This document shows, in pieces, positions 22,001-33,473 of a stretch of 64,000 nucleotides of DNA (the first letter of the stretch is position 1; each line of letters starts with the position of its first letter). The DNA comes from Tamarix chinensis (lineage: Eukaryota > Streptophyta > Magnoliopsida > Caryophyllales > Tamaricaceae), in NCBI GenBank assembly GCA_030549775.1, contig CM060175.1:5704564-5768563 (forward strand), read 5' to 3'. The notes beneath the pieces are model-generated. The model saw nothing but the letters and a program-made list of their open reading frames with translations, was not told the DNA's origin and made no database searches. The position numbers were made by a program, and so were the translations under genes.

Positions 22001-23394
22001 ACGTCCTTCTTCATCAAGATTGAATAAACCATCTTCCTCAGACCACCAGTGTGTGCGTTGACGCTTAGCTATACCTTTCTGAGCTGATGCCTCTGCACCA
22101 GATAATCCAGATCCAACACTACATGAAGATGAGTTTTCAACATCAAACTCCAGATCCAAATAGAAGCAGTAGCACATATTTGAAGAATCAATTAAACAGA
22201 AAAATAAAAACATGGTAAATAGTATTTACTTTGATTGAGGGTTACTTCCATCAATTCCTAATGGCGCATATTCATTTCCAAATCCTGTTATAGCAAAATT
22301 TGTATCCAATAACCTCACTCTTCGGGCCTTTAGGGCCTCCTTAGGTACAGCTATATCACGCCAATCATCAATCTGTTGACGATGCAAATTAAATGCATTG
22401 TGGGTTAGGACTGACTCAAAACATCCATAAATCTCGATGACAACACAAAGATAGTGGCACATACAACTTGCAGAAGAGCATCGAGCAATCCAGTAATTTT
22501 AGCCAGCGGAGTGGCATCTTTCCGCATCTCATCCTTTTCCTTAAAGGAAAGAACATTGAGAGTATTTAATGCCCATGTTAATTCACTCTTTAAACCACTT
22601 TGAAGAGCCAAAACTATCCTCTTGTTGTTCTGATCTGAAAAGAGGAGCACAACAAACATTTTTATGTCACTTTTCGAGAAAAAAAGAATTAAAATCATAG
22701 ACAAAAACCATAGCAATAAACAGGAAAAGCTGTCCAAAGACTAGGCAGAACTATTTTCCTCACCATCCCTTCTTGTACTAGAATTTGTCGAAAACCTAAA
22801 AATAAATACATGGATTTCAAATTTTCCTTTTCCTTTTTGTTCTTTTAGGCAAGTGACCTCACTCCACCATGCCTACTCACAGTAGGTACTGCTGTAGGAA
22901 AAAGACCTCTTCTTGAAGCCACTTCACATTTACATATCTCAGAATTTCTGCAGATATTGCATCAGCCCAACCCCAATTCTCTACATCGGCATTGGTCATC
23001 GAGAATAGAACATTAATAGTAACTCTAGGAGAGATTAAATTATGGTAATACTCATAATTTAAGTAAGATAGTGAATCCACTTTTTCAAATATCCAACTGA
23101 AAGGCGCCAATTTTCGCTACTGGAGCATAAGTTCGTTTTAATTTGACAGTCATCGGGCATGTAACAAAGAGTGAGCAAAGAGTAGGGTTTTTCGACGAAC
23201 TAACCAACAAAGGAACTGTGAACTTGGAGGGTAGAGCCCAGTAGAGTCGAAGGAGCGGCTGCTTCAGCTGCAGCAACGGCGGCAGCTGCAGCGGCGCTGT
23301 TGGTGCCGCTACCGAAAGGACGGCCCCTCTTCGTCGACCCTGAGGCGTTGCCACCTGGTCCGCCAGCATGCTTCCCCTGTTCTCTCTTCTGCAT
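19099..23394 (-). CDS. LFR: LFR-like armadillo-repeat protein, SWI/SNF subunit (8 coding exons)
   Basis: Coding exons on the minus strand: 23205-23394, 22465-22634, 22230-22372, 21862-22118, 19934-20039, 19701-19839, 19489-19616, 19099-19357. They join in frame to 463 residues plus stop, close to the usual ~460. Start: MQKREQGKHAGG. Features: KRGRPFG AT-hook-like core (residues 22-28), Ala-rich stretch (~34-47), KRQR basic motif, conserved WWSEEDGLFNLDEEGRAEKQ and NFSFMPDNEVIMAQHRHCLE, and ARM-like helical repeats including AWHCAAAELLGRLVINPDNE and AVGALYNLVEVNMDCRVKLA. The C-terminus is RGIWGMC. LFR (LEAF AND FLOWER RELATED) is known in Arabidopsis as a nuclear partner of SWI/SNF chromatin remodellers acting in leaf and flower development; the role here is inferred from full-length similarity. 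All introns are GT-AG except intron 4 (GC-AG, 1,822 bp). No disabling change was seen, so the gene looks functional. Confidence 0.96.
20040..21861 (-). other. LFR intron 4, GC-AG type
   Basis: The donor reads ATAG|GCAAGT (G of the intron at 21861, C at 21860) and the acceptor TTTGCAG (AG at 20041-20040). The exon bases around the donor fit the strong consensus typical of GC donors. Exon 4 ends in phase 1 and exon 5 starts with AG, giving Glu-Asp-Glu-Glu in frame. The nearby GT at TTCAG|GTTTGA would give a stop shortly after joining. Besides the MITE-like block, the 20981-21861 part holds no gene. Confidence 0.9.
20399..20980. mobile_element. Non-autonomous DNA element (MITE-like) in LFR intron 4
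   Basis: A 582-bp block begins TAGGACTGTTAGCAA and ends, in reverse complement, TAGGGTTGTTGACAA (11 of 15 match; all four differences are transitions). The interior repeats GAGCTTGGCTCGTT-type motifs (20440-20480) and related GAGC/GCTC pieces, as in a widespread class of plant repeats. No 8-bp target duplication could be found, so the hAT assignment is uncertain. Confidence 0.55.
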
Positions 23395-23640
23395 TTTTCA
23401 CAATACGTCGGCGTTTCTGATTCCCATTGAGCTCTTTAACTGTTGGCTCTGGGCTGTTTGACTATTGACTATTCGGGTGGCTAATCAAAAGCTGTTAATT
23501 AACCTAAAACCGTTTCTATCCTGATTAATGGGCCGAACAAACAAAAGCCTTTCAGTTAAGCCTAAGACCGGTTGTCTTAGGTTATTTTTGCTGATTTTTT
23601 CTAATCTCATTTGAATATATATAAAGTGAACATATTATAA
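23395..23640 (-). promoter_or_regulatory. Probable LFR 5' leader and promoter
   Basis: Upstream of the start codon is a mixed-composition stretch. It contains TGGGCC (23529-23534), a site-II-type element common in plant housekeeping promoters, and further out a TATATATA run (about 23615-23625). The transcription start cannot be fixed from sequence. Confidence 0.4.
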
Positions 23641-24382
23641 TGATAATGATTATCACTATTATTTAATAATATTATTGAGTAAAAAATATTTAAAATAATA
23701 TTAATAAAATTAGTTTTTTATAACATATGATTAATATAATATTAATCATAATTTATATTAAATAACTAATAATAGCCATATGTCATAATTAATAATAAAA
23801 TAAGTAATAAATATACTAAATGTGATTAAATAATGAAAAATATTTAATAATGAACAATAAAACATAAATGCAGATAATATTAATCATGATTACTATTAAT
23901 TAGTAATAATATTTCTTATTATTAACATATAATACTAATAAGAATAATAATAGTAATTAATAAAGATAAAATTTATATCAATAAAAACAATATCAATAAT
24001 TATTGTAAATATAAATAATAAAATCTAATAATTATGAATTTTTTATTAATAATTATTGATAATATATTATTACTAGTATTTAATGCTATTATTTAATTCC
24101 TATTATTATAAGAATACTAATAGGAACAATAATAATTATGAAAATAGAAATGAAATAAATACTTAATAATGAGACATTTAAGTTATTATTTTTAATAATT
24201 TGTAATAAAAATAAAATTATCTTAATAAGAATAAAAGTAGTATTTATTAAATTAAAGAATAAACAAACATAAAAGGCCAATCATATTTTAGAATAACTAT
24301 TAAGATTATACTACTTATAATGAAAATAGTTAATAATGATAATAATATTATTAAAAATAATATTCATCACAACTATAAATAC

Positions 24383-24417
<35 letters not shown>

Positions 24418-25128
24418 TAATTATTATCTAATGACCATTGTTTTAGTATTAAATTAATTTTATTAATTAGTATTATAATAATCAAGAATATTATTATTCT
24501 TTTTACAACTATATTATTTTGATCTCGTATGAGTTGATATGATCTTATTAGTTATTATCGTATTTGAAGTTATCAGATCTAAATTTATATGTTTAAAAAA
24601 TGTTATGAATAATAGATCTTAAAAGTATATAAGCTATATATTCTTTCTTTCCTTCTTTCTTCATTTGGGTGTTTAGTAATATATTTGAGTTTAATTGTAA
24701 GTTTAGAAGTCCAAGTAATGTACCGATTACTATAGTCTAAATATGAAGCTAATAAGAGAAGATAAATAACTTGATAAAATAAAATTGATCGTGTAATTAC
24801 CTTATACTATATAAATATCACATTGTAAAAATCAAATATGATCATAAAATTATTATTACGGATAAAATCTCTTAGTGTTTGTTAGAGTTATTTATTTATT
24901 TTTGGAATGTGTTGGACAAAAAAGTTGAATATGTATTATATTTATACCATCCTTGGCAACATATTATGGCTTACTTATTCATAGACTTTACCTAATTGTA
25001 GATGACTTGGTTGATTTTTATCTAACCCAAAGGTATCCCCTTCCCCTACCCCATTTGTGTACTGTGCAAAAAATGAGTTATAGACTACAAATATAATTAT
25101 ACATATATTGAGGGAATAATATTATTAT
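23641..25128. other. Very AT-rich intergenic DNA
   Basis: No gene. It consists of ATTAAT/AATAAT-type low complexity with an (AAT)n microsatellite at 24383-24417. Small open frames here are Ile/Asn-rich composition effects. Confidence 0.7.
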
Positions 25129-25294
25129 AAAATTATAATACCCTATATCATTTTTAAAATGTAGAATGAGAATTGTGATAAGTTTTTGGTGATTTTGATT
25201 TAATATTATGATTTGCTTTGAGGCAAAGTGTGATTTAAAATAAGATTGTAAATTGAAGTTTATAAAATTTTTCAAGCAAAAACTATCATATGGT

Positions 25295-25415
25295 TCAATG
25301 AATCGATCGATTGATTCATCATTTAGAAAAATGAATTTTCTTGAATAAACAGATTGATTGATTGGGGAAACCGATTAACTAGTTTGTTGAGCAATCGACT
25401 AGTCAACCAGCTTAT
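25295..25415. repeat. Palindromic ATCGACTAG-type array in B1
   Basis: Repeated short motifs ATCGATCGATTGATT, CCGATTAACTAGTTTG and CAATCGACTAGTCAACC. Each is close to its own reverse complement. The same kind of array occurs at 35885-36035 and 48425-48735. Confidence 0.65.
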
Positions 25416-25829
25416 CAAACTGAGCATATTTTTCAAACTCGATTTTGTGAAAAATTTCTTATACTGAAATGGAACATTACTAACCCATATCAAATTGTCC
25501 CTAAGATATTTCTAATCATTTTTATGATGCATTTAGCTTAAAATATTACATCGGATAGATTTGGAGGTCGATTGGGACAATTGAGGGGGAAAGATAATCT
25601 CAGCCTTGTCTTCTTTCACTTCTTTCCTCTACATGTTTCTAATATCAATGCTTCAATCTTAGGCATGACTCTGATCAGCTAGAAGATTCCTTCCACAGTG
25701 ACCTTCCATACCTCTATTATATATTCTAATCCTGGCCTAATTGGCCTGCATTCTCAAGAAATATCATTTGAACTTTGAAGAATAGGTCAGTATATCTTGG
25801 TTAAGAATAAACCTGGCAAAGTTGATCCA

Positions 25830-26165
25830 ACCCGACCGATCCAACCCAAATAACCCGACTTAAAACCCGAAAAATAAAACATGTCCATAACCTGAAAGCC
25901 TGAAACAACCCGATTCAATTCTGACCCGATCTGTATTTAGCTAACCCGATAATGACCCAAACCTAAATTGACCCAAAACAAAGTAACCAAAATCAATAAT
26001 AACCCAAACCGAGCACACCTCAAACCCGAATCGACCCGAACTCCAACCTGAACCCAAACCGACCCGAACTCTAACCCGAACCCGAACCAACCCAAACTCT
26101 AACTTTAACCCGAACTAACCCGAACTCTAACCCGAACCCAAACCGACCCGAACCAAACTTGAACC
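25830..26165. repeat. Left subterminal AACCCG repeat of the hAT element
   Basis: Dense variants of AACCCGAACCCGAAC and ACCCAAACCGACCCGAACTC. It resembles telomere repeats only superficially. Confidence 0.8.
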
Positions 26166-27939
26166 GATAATTGATTATTCTTATTCATATATGATATTTT
26201 TAACTCCATATTCTTATCAATTTTTGAAACAATGTAAATAAATGCAAACATTTATAAGCATAAATTTATATTTTTGTTTTACTTTGTTTGATAACTTCCT
26301 ACGACTTAAACTCAACATTCTAGACCATAATAATAAAAAACTAATGACAGATCATTAAACTTATAAAATCTAGAACTTATGAGCATAACCTTTCAATTCA
26401 ATTTTAGAACCATTATATATTATAGTAGTATATATATAATCTATATTAGAAAAAGTCTAATTGGATGGGATCTACAATCCAAGTAATAAATATCTATGAT
26501 AGAAGGTGGCAGATACTCTAATGTAACCTTCATAATCTATTGCATTACCTATATACATCAGTAACATTCCATTCTTCTCCCTCGGCAAAATTAGCACAAA
26601 ATACATTATAAAAACAACCATAAATGTGAAAGGCCACAAATTATCAATCTTAAATGGTTTCAATACTTGAACTCATAGAATACTTCAAACATGATGGAGC
26701 TTGTGTAGCTGTGTCATATGAGGTGATGTGCCAACTCGCATTCCTATAAAATAAAATAAAACAATTAATATAGGTGAACTGATCCTCAAATCTAGTTCTT
26801 TATAAATAATTTTCTAAACATTATAAATGCAAATGATGATGAATAAGAAAAAAACTCAAGTAAATAGTGATACCAAAAGAAAAAGAAGAAGAAGAGCGAT
26901 ATGGTATTGTATTAATGATTCATGAGGACCTGACAATCAAATTTAGCATTTCATCATACACTCATTGTATGATACAAAATACACAATAATATCAAATATG
27001 ATGATAATTACTAACAAATAAATACAATAAAAGTCCAAATAAGTGTAAATAAGAAAACTAGAGCATTGATAACACACCTACAATGAATACTTGATCTTCT
27101 CTTTCATGGATGAAGGTGAATACCTCTCTTTGATTGAAGCTCTGACCTTGAGGTAAGTAACCAAAAAATACTAACTAGAAAGGAAGAAAGTTACAATCCA
27201 AAAGGCAAAAGATGTCCTATAGGATAGTTATAATACTAAGAGAAAGACATCACCTAACCATCACCATAAATGTTACACAAACATCACACCAACAAGTCAC
27301 ACACCTTAATCTGAGGCTTATATAACAATGAGAAAAAAAAAAGAGATAATATCACCCCATTTTTAACTCCAAACCCAAACCCCTTTATTTGTTAAGGGAA
27401 GATCTGGTTGAGATAATAATAGGACAACGGCTAACAATACAACCTGTAGAAGATCAAAGAAGCCACATCATTAATTCAGAGAATTGTTTTTATAAAACTT
27501 GCAACACTAAAAACCTTCTCACTACAACATATAAAGAAGTAAACTTTCACCTATTAAAGTTAATATCACTACTACAAGAAACCTATGAAACTTACAACAT
27601 AAAAAACTCTTTCAACCTCTTCAAAAATATCAGTGTAGTCCTCCCTGTAGTGAAAGAACATGTAGTTAAATATACTCCATTTGGATAAAAGCTACATACT
27701 TAACTATCAATTATATAAAGAATTAAAATTGTACCTATGGACGTTATTAAGGATGTCTAGTAGGGGGGTTAGCTCCATCCCACCCCACATTGCAACCAAC
27801 ATATTCATCTTCCTCAGTTGCTAGAGAAACAATAACACATTAGAAATTTACTATGATGTAGAAACAAAGAAGTTAATAAAAGCCTTAAAAACACTACCTT
27901 CAAAACCATACAACTAACTACGAGTAGTTATCAGCGCTT
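26166..27939. other. hAT interior 3' of the recognised transposase segment
   Basis: AT-rich sequence in which the rest of the transposase should lie on the minus strand, but I could not recognise conserved transposase motifs. The 99-residue plus-strand frame at 27389-27688 is unsupported. Confidence 0.4.
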
Positions 27940-28680
27940 CAATATTTCTCAAACGATCTTGCATTCTATCATTGCTTGAGGCATTGTCCAATGTGATAGA
28001 GAAAATCTTATCCTCAATACCCCAGTCTTGAAGCAAATTTAACATCGAATTATGTAAGATTTGTCCCGTATGTGGTGTTTCTATATGATGAAAATTCAGC
28101 ACTCTACTATTCAACTTCCAATTAGCATCCACAAAATGAGAAGTCAAACACATATATCCCTTAGTTTGACAAGAATTCCACATATCAGAAGTCAAACAAA
28201 TACGACCAAAGATGCTACAAAGATAGTTCTTAAGCTTAATTTTCAAGTTTGATTGCAATTTCAATACGTCCGATTTTGCAGTATTTATACAAATGGTTCT
28301 AACTTGATTATTCAAGTATGCATGAATTTCTCTATTGCCTTCATGTTCAACCCAAGAGAATGCATACCCATGTTTGATGATAGCCCTTGCTAATAGATCT
28401 TTGTAGATCTTTTAGTTATAAACATTAGATTCTACTTTCACAATTTGTTGATATGATGGACATTTATCAAGATGTCTTTTTAGATTTGTTATTCCATAAT
28501 GTGAACTAGAAATGAAAGAAGCCACCTTACAATGGCTACAAAGTACTCTCTCTTTTCCATCCTTGGTCTTAGTTCCTTTAAGTCTCAGAAATTATTTCCA
28601 AACTAAGGTCATTTTCTTATCTACTTCTTGCAAATCAAGATCCAAAAGATTGTTAGCATCATAATTTCCAACTTCCATAA
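27914..28680 (-). pseudogene. hAT transposase with BED zinc finger (RICESLEEPER-like), broken
   Basis: The reading starts with an ATG at about 28678 (MEVGNYDANNLLDLDLQEVD). A BED-type zinc finger follows: VLCSHCKVASFIS, then NLKRHLDKCPSYQQ, giving the C-x2-C...H-x4-C pattern. Next come LLARAIIKHGYAFSWVEHEG and, in the open stretch 27914-28315, ICLTSDMWNSCQTKGYMCLT and the catalytic-core segment FSITLDNASSND. These are typical of plant hAT transposases of the RICESLEEPER/DAYSLEEPER group. Two in-frame stops (after VWK and after VYN) and the loss of recognisable sequence after DNASSND show that it is dead. It could be a decayed domesticated copy, but the stops argue against that. Confidence 0.85.
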
Positions 28681-28715
28681 CTACAATAAATTATTAGTAT
28701 TAGTATTTTATTAAG

Positions 28716-28866
28716 ATAATCATGAAATCACATACAATAAAAATGGAATACCATAATCATGAAATCACATACAATACAAATGGAATACCATAATCATGAA
28801 ATCACATACAATATAAATAGAACCCCATAATCATGAAATCGCATACAATACAAATGGAATACCATA
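28716..28866. repeat. ~37-bp minisatellite, four units
   Basis: The unit contains CATAATCATGAAATCACATA followed by CAATACAAATGGAATAC. It is repeated four times with few differences and a partial fifth copy. It lies just upstream (minus strand) of the transposase start. Confidence 0.85.
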
Positions 28867-29514
28867 ATCAAATTAAGATAATCATGAAATCACATACACA
28901 CAATATGTTTGAGGTAACATATGTTTGAGGTACACACAATCTGCGTGCTAACATTTAACAGGCTAACATGTAATCTGCAATTCTGCATGCTAAACATATA
29001 TACATAATAATCTGTTTGCATGCTAATGGCCTAAACATGTATGACCAGACCCAACAAAATGACTTTTGCTGCTTCCAACTCAAATTCAATCTATGATTCA
29101 CAGTAAACAACTAAATAAGAGCTGGTACATCCAAAACAAACCATCCCATATGCCATAACCAAACAACCCTCAAGAAAACAAACAAACAAACCATCCCTGA
29201 GAGAGGAGTTCCAACTTCGAAAACCAATACCCACTGAAGACCTGTCTAATAGTACAGGTAGACAAACAAAATGCATGAGATAACGTTAATAATAATAGAC
29301 AGAAAAATTTCATCATCAGCTAGGATTCAAAAATCAAAATCACCACTAATACAGTAACACTAAATCAACATCATGATGAGTTGGAGAAATAATAAACCCA
29401 ATAGGTATTTTGATTGATTTCTACAACAAAGAATTGCCAAACAATGAAGAACTATACAGCTAAGTAACCTCACCTTCGACCACTATAGTAATGGTGATTG
29501 AAAACGTAATAGAG

Positions 29515-29750
29515 GAAAGGAGGAGATGGAATGGAATGGAAGAAAATCGAAACAAGAGTAGATGGAAAATGTCGAAATAAGATGAGATGGAATGGAAGTA
29601 TGGAACGAAATGGAAATGGTCGAAATAAAAGGACTGGAGGAGATGGAATGGAACTATGGAAGTATGGAACGAAATGGAAAATTTTGAAACGAAGGAGGAG
29701 ATGGAACGGAAGTATGGAACGAAATGGAAAAAGTCAAAATAGAGGAGTTG
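29515..29750. repeat. GA-rich minisatellite (GGAACGAAATGGAAA units)
   Basis: Units of about 45-55 bp built from GGAGATGGAA, GGAAGTATGGAACGAAATGG and TCGAAAT are repeated about four times. Long open frames on both strands here (for example 29531-29785) are repeat translations. Confidence 0.7.
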
Positions 29751-29879
29751 GGAGCGGCCAAGCAGGGAGTTGGATGGAATTCTAGACTCTGGAATAAGAT
29801 GCAGCACAACATCAGAGAGTCGAAGCCGAAGGAGGGACCTAGGGAGGTACTGAGTGCAGACCAATGGAAGTGGTGACTG

Positions 29880-32800
29880 GTCTGGTTGTGGTTGACTGGT
29901 CGTGGAAGTCTGGGACTCTAGAAGATAGGTTTCTCTATTTCTGCCCGTTTGGTTTGAATCACATGATTCACACCAAAACCAAATGCGGCACTACGACAGT
30001 GATGAGTGACCAGTGACGATTGACGAAGCAGTGTCTGTGTCCTGTGTGAGTGTGTGACAGTGTGAGTGCGAGTGTGCGGCTATAGTGTGAGGTGAGGCAG
30101 TGTGACTTGTGAGCCTTAAGGCCTTAACTGACTAACTGGGTAATAGAGTAGACTAATAGTAAACTAGTATAGTAGTGAGTAGTAGTAGTAGTGTAGCTGT
30201 AGCTATATACGTGGGAGATATTTTGATGAGTGATATCTAATATGTTAGATTTGAAGGGAAAATGAAATATAGATATTGGGGGGAAAATAAGATTTAGGTG
30301 AAATATTAAAAAAAATACAAAGTTACTAGAAAATTAGAAATATTTGAACTAATAGCTTATTATAGTTTATATAAAATTAAGGGGCTTAGAAAAATAAGAA
30401 GTAAGTGAAACATTTAATAGGGGACAAAGTGTTAAAAAAATATTTAGTATTTAATGTATAAAAAATAAAGTGAGTAAAAAATGACACTTTTAAATAAAAT
30501 TTAATCATTGTAAGATTTTGAGTTTATTTTCTCATAGTATTTAAATGTAATAATATTATATATAATGTTATTATTAATTATTATTATCATTTAATTTAAA
30601 GATAAAAGTTATTTGTATTTCTAACCCTAATTAAAGTTTGAGACTAAATTATATATGTAATTTATTCACAACATGTTTAACATTTGCATCTTTATACTTT
30701 ATAATACTAATTCCCTTTGATAATATTTTTTAGTTGGTATGTTAGTAATATTTTGTGATAGTATATATATTTGTACTCATTTTAAAATTTTACGTTAATT
30801 ATAGCTTTAGCATTTGTAATATGCTTTTTTACTCCTTAATTCATAATATCAAATTATCAATAGACTAGTAGTCCACCTCATATGTAAATTATATCATTCT
30901 TTAATTTATTTTAACTAAAGCAATATTTATTCATTTTTTTAAATATAATCTCATTTTAGTGAAATTTCAATTCATAAATATTGAACTCATTATTTTGTAC
31001 TCAATTAATTAAATATATTATTTTTGCTAAAACTTGTTTATTTGTAAAATTGGTAGATCATTAAGAATAATTCATTGGATGTTTACCTTATCTTTTGCAT
31101 GTGTGCTCTGAACTTTTTTTTTATTGATTTATTGGATGGTTAATGATGTTGGAGCTTAAAAATCAAGATTTATTGAAACTTAGAAGATAATTTGTCAATT
31201 TTTTTATAGAATTACCGTATAATAAGTTAATTACTAATATAAAATGGTAACTAAGTTATAATTTTATAAATTTACTTAAAAATGTGCATCCTCGATGGTA
31301 AGTTTTGTTTTATAATTAAATTAATAACAAGTGAGATATTTATAATAATTGCAACCAACTAAAATTGAGTTAACTCATTAAATAAATTATATTTCTAGTA
31401 TTTATTTTGATATTAGTTTCTTTCATATATGAATATTTAATATTTTCATATTATAGATTGAATTTCCCTAATATAATAGTATCTTAGCATATCATAGAAT
31501 CTATGACAATACATTACTAGAAACTGTGTGTAATGTGTTAGAGATGAGTTAGATATACACGTATAGAAGGATGCAATGCATGAGTAAGCCATAATAAAAG
31601 GTATTTTTTACTTCATCCAAATAGTTAAGATTAGAAAATGAGTTTATAACTATTGAAATGCAATGCACATGAGATATATCATGAAATTGTTGGATCATGG
31701 CTCATAGCAAAAGAATACAAATTTATTATGACCTATTTTACAACCTATAAAATTATTGGATATTTTAAAGCTTTATTAACTTTACAACCAACTAGGGATA
31801 ATATTAGCTAGGCATGATATTGAGCTAAAAGATCTAAAGGGAGTCAAGGATGAGTCATCATCATCAAGTTTGCAATGACAACAAATATAGCACCTCATAA
31901 TCCTCACTAAGAATATCAGATTAAGATTAATACTTCAAAGAATCAAAGGCTTGTAAGGAGTAGCTATTAACTTAAAACAGGTTGGTTGAGAAAGGTACGA
32001 ATGGACCAATATATGAGATATGTGAACAAGTAACTTAGACTTTGGTGCATGAGATTAATGATTGCGCAATTACCCAAGTGTTTTATTTGGATGATGATAA
32101 TCCATATTGAAGTTCTATACTATAAAAAGACAATGAATTTGATTGAGTCTATTTCATAATCTAACACTTAGATGACGAGACATTAGAAATGATGTGTACA
32201 CTTATATGGGTTATTTGAAGGAATTGAAATAGGAGGAGATCAAATGACTCTACACTAATTCAGTAACTAAAGAATATTATTGAGGATACTATGCAGTTGC
32301 TTCTAGAATATTATGCCATAATATCAAGAAATGAAATAATTAACAAAGGAAGTGCATGGTCCACCATGTTAGCAATTATAAGAACGAAGGAATTGGATGA
32401 TATGCATGTTGATGCAAATTGAACATGAACAATGCAGGAAAAGTAATGTAGGAAATCATGAAAATTATAATTGTAATTTAAGGTGTAAAAGGCGATATAT
32501 TGTCACTTATTAGCTATGTTGTGACCATTATAAATATCTATCGACATATTTATAATATAGATAATTGTCTTAAGACATCAGACATACAATATAGAATTTA
32601 GTGTGCTATGATGGAGTATTGTTTTATTAAGTTAGGCATTGAGACAAATTCATTGGAAGTGGGGTAGGGTTTATAATCATAAGACAACTTTGATATTTCA
32701 TTTTTCACAAAGTTATTGATGATTGTGATTTTCATTTATCACATATTTATTTATTATATATTAAAAATTATTATTGAAAATGAAAAATAGTGACAATGTC

Positions 32801-33060
32801 ACACTGAGAAATTAAAAAACCATAGCAAAAGAAGATAAAACCAAACTAATAGTAATAAGATAAGGTCGTACTATTATGGCTAGGAAAAAACTCTCTTTTT
32901 TAAATTGTGACGGTGGTGTGTTCAAAGATTTTATTAGTATCCTTAAAATACTTAAAGTTAATTTTGTAAAAATTAAAAATAATTTTATTTTATTTTATTT
33001 CATACAAGTTCCAATTTTTATGTTCAAACTCGTTCTCGATCATGATTCATACTGATATAA
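29880..33060. other. hAT interior, 5' side, unassigned
   Basis: It begins with a GT/GA-rich stretch (29990-30230: GTGTGAGTGTGTGACAGTG and AGTAGTAGTAGT), then about 2.8 kb of AT-rich DNA. No coding similarity was recognised. This is long for a transposon leader, so a further nested insertion is possible, but no boundaries were seen. Confidence 0.4.
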
Positions 33061-33089
33061 ATAATACTTAATTTAAGTTTTTTGATTTG

Positions 33090-33473
33090 ATCCAAAATCT
33101 ATAGACCCGAAATAGACCCGAATTCGAAAAACTCGATAGATCTGACACTTAGTTGATATAATTCACATCTGACCCATATCGTGACCCGAACCCAAACCTA
33201 ATTCGAATTCTATAGACCCGAGTCAAACCCGAAATAGACCCGAACCCAATAAATCCGAAGAACCTAGCATCGACCTGAACCAAATCACACCTGACCCATC
33301 AATTAACCCGAATCAAACTCAAACCCGGCCCAAAGTAACATAACCCGAAACACACCCGAACCCAATTAGACCCGAACCCGAATCGTTTGTGTATTTGTAT
33401 AGTAAACAAAATTAGACCCGACCCATATCAACCCGACCCTAACCCAACCCAAATGACCCGTTTGCCACCTCTA
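33090..33473. repeat. Right subterminal ACCCGAA repeat of the hAT element
   Basis: AGACCCGAACCC-type variants lie in the same orientation as at the left end (25830-26165), with the terminal TTTGCCACCTCTA closing the element. Confidence 0.8.

Larger units (their letters stand above)
25808..33473 (-). mobile_element. hAT DNA transposon, 7.7 kb, degenerate
   Basis: The ends are TAAACCTGGCAAA (left) and, in reverse complement, TAGAGGTGGCAAA (right), 10 of 13 identical. They are flanked by 8-bp duplications GTTAAGAA (25800-25807) and GTTAGGAA (33474-33481), 7 of 8 identical. Both subterminal regions are packed with AACCCGAAC-type repeats. The minus strand carries a BED zinc finger plus hAT transposase N-terminal relic at about 27940-28680. 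An 8-bp duplication, TGGCAAA in the termini and a BED/RICESLEEPER-like product together indicate hAT. The C-terminal dimerisation region was not found. Confidence 0.75.

Noticed and set aside
25830..26165. Interstitial telomere repeat
   Set aside because: Units are AACCCGAAC-type variants without regular AAACCCT register, and they lie at the end of a hAT element; the same holds at 33090-33473.
27389..27688. 99-residue plus-strand frame inside the hAT element
   Set aside because: Opposite strand to the transposase, no recognised domain, AT-rich; chance open frame.
28716..28866. CRISPR-like spaced repeat
   Set aside because: Units are contiguous without unique spacers, and the DNA is plant nuclear.
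29531..29864. Basic plus-strand frame and Ser/Phe-rich minus-strand frame
   Set aside because: Produced by a GA-rich minisatellite inside the hAT element.
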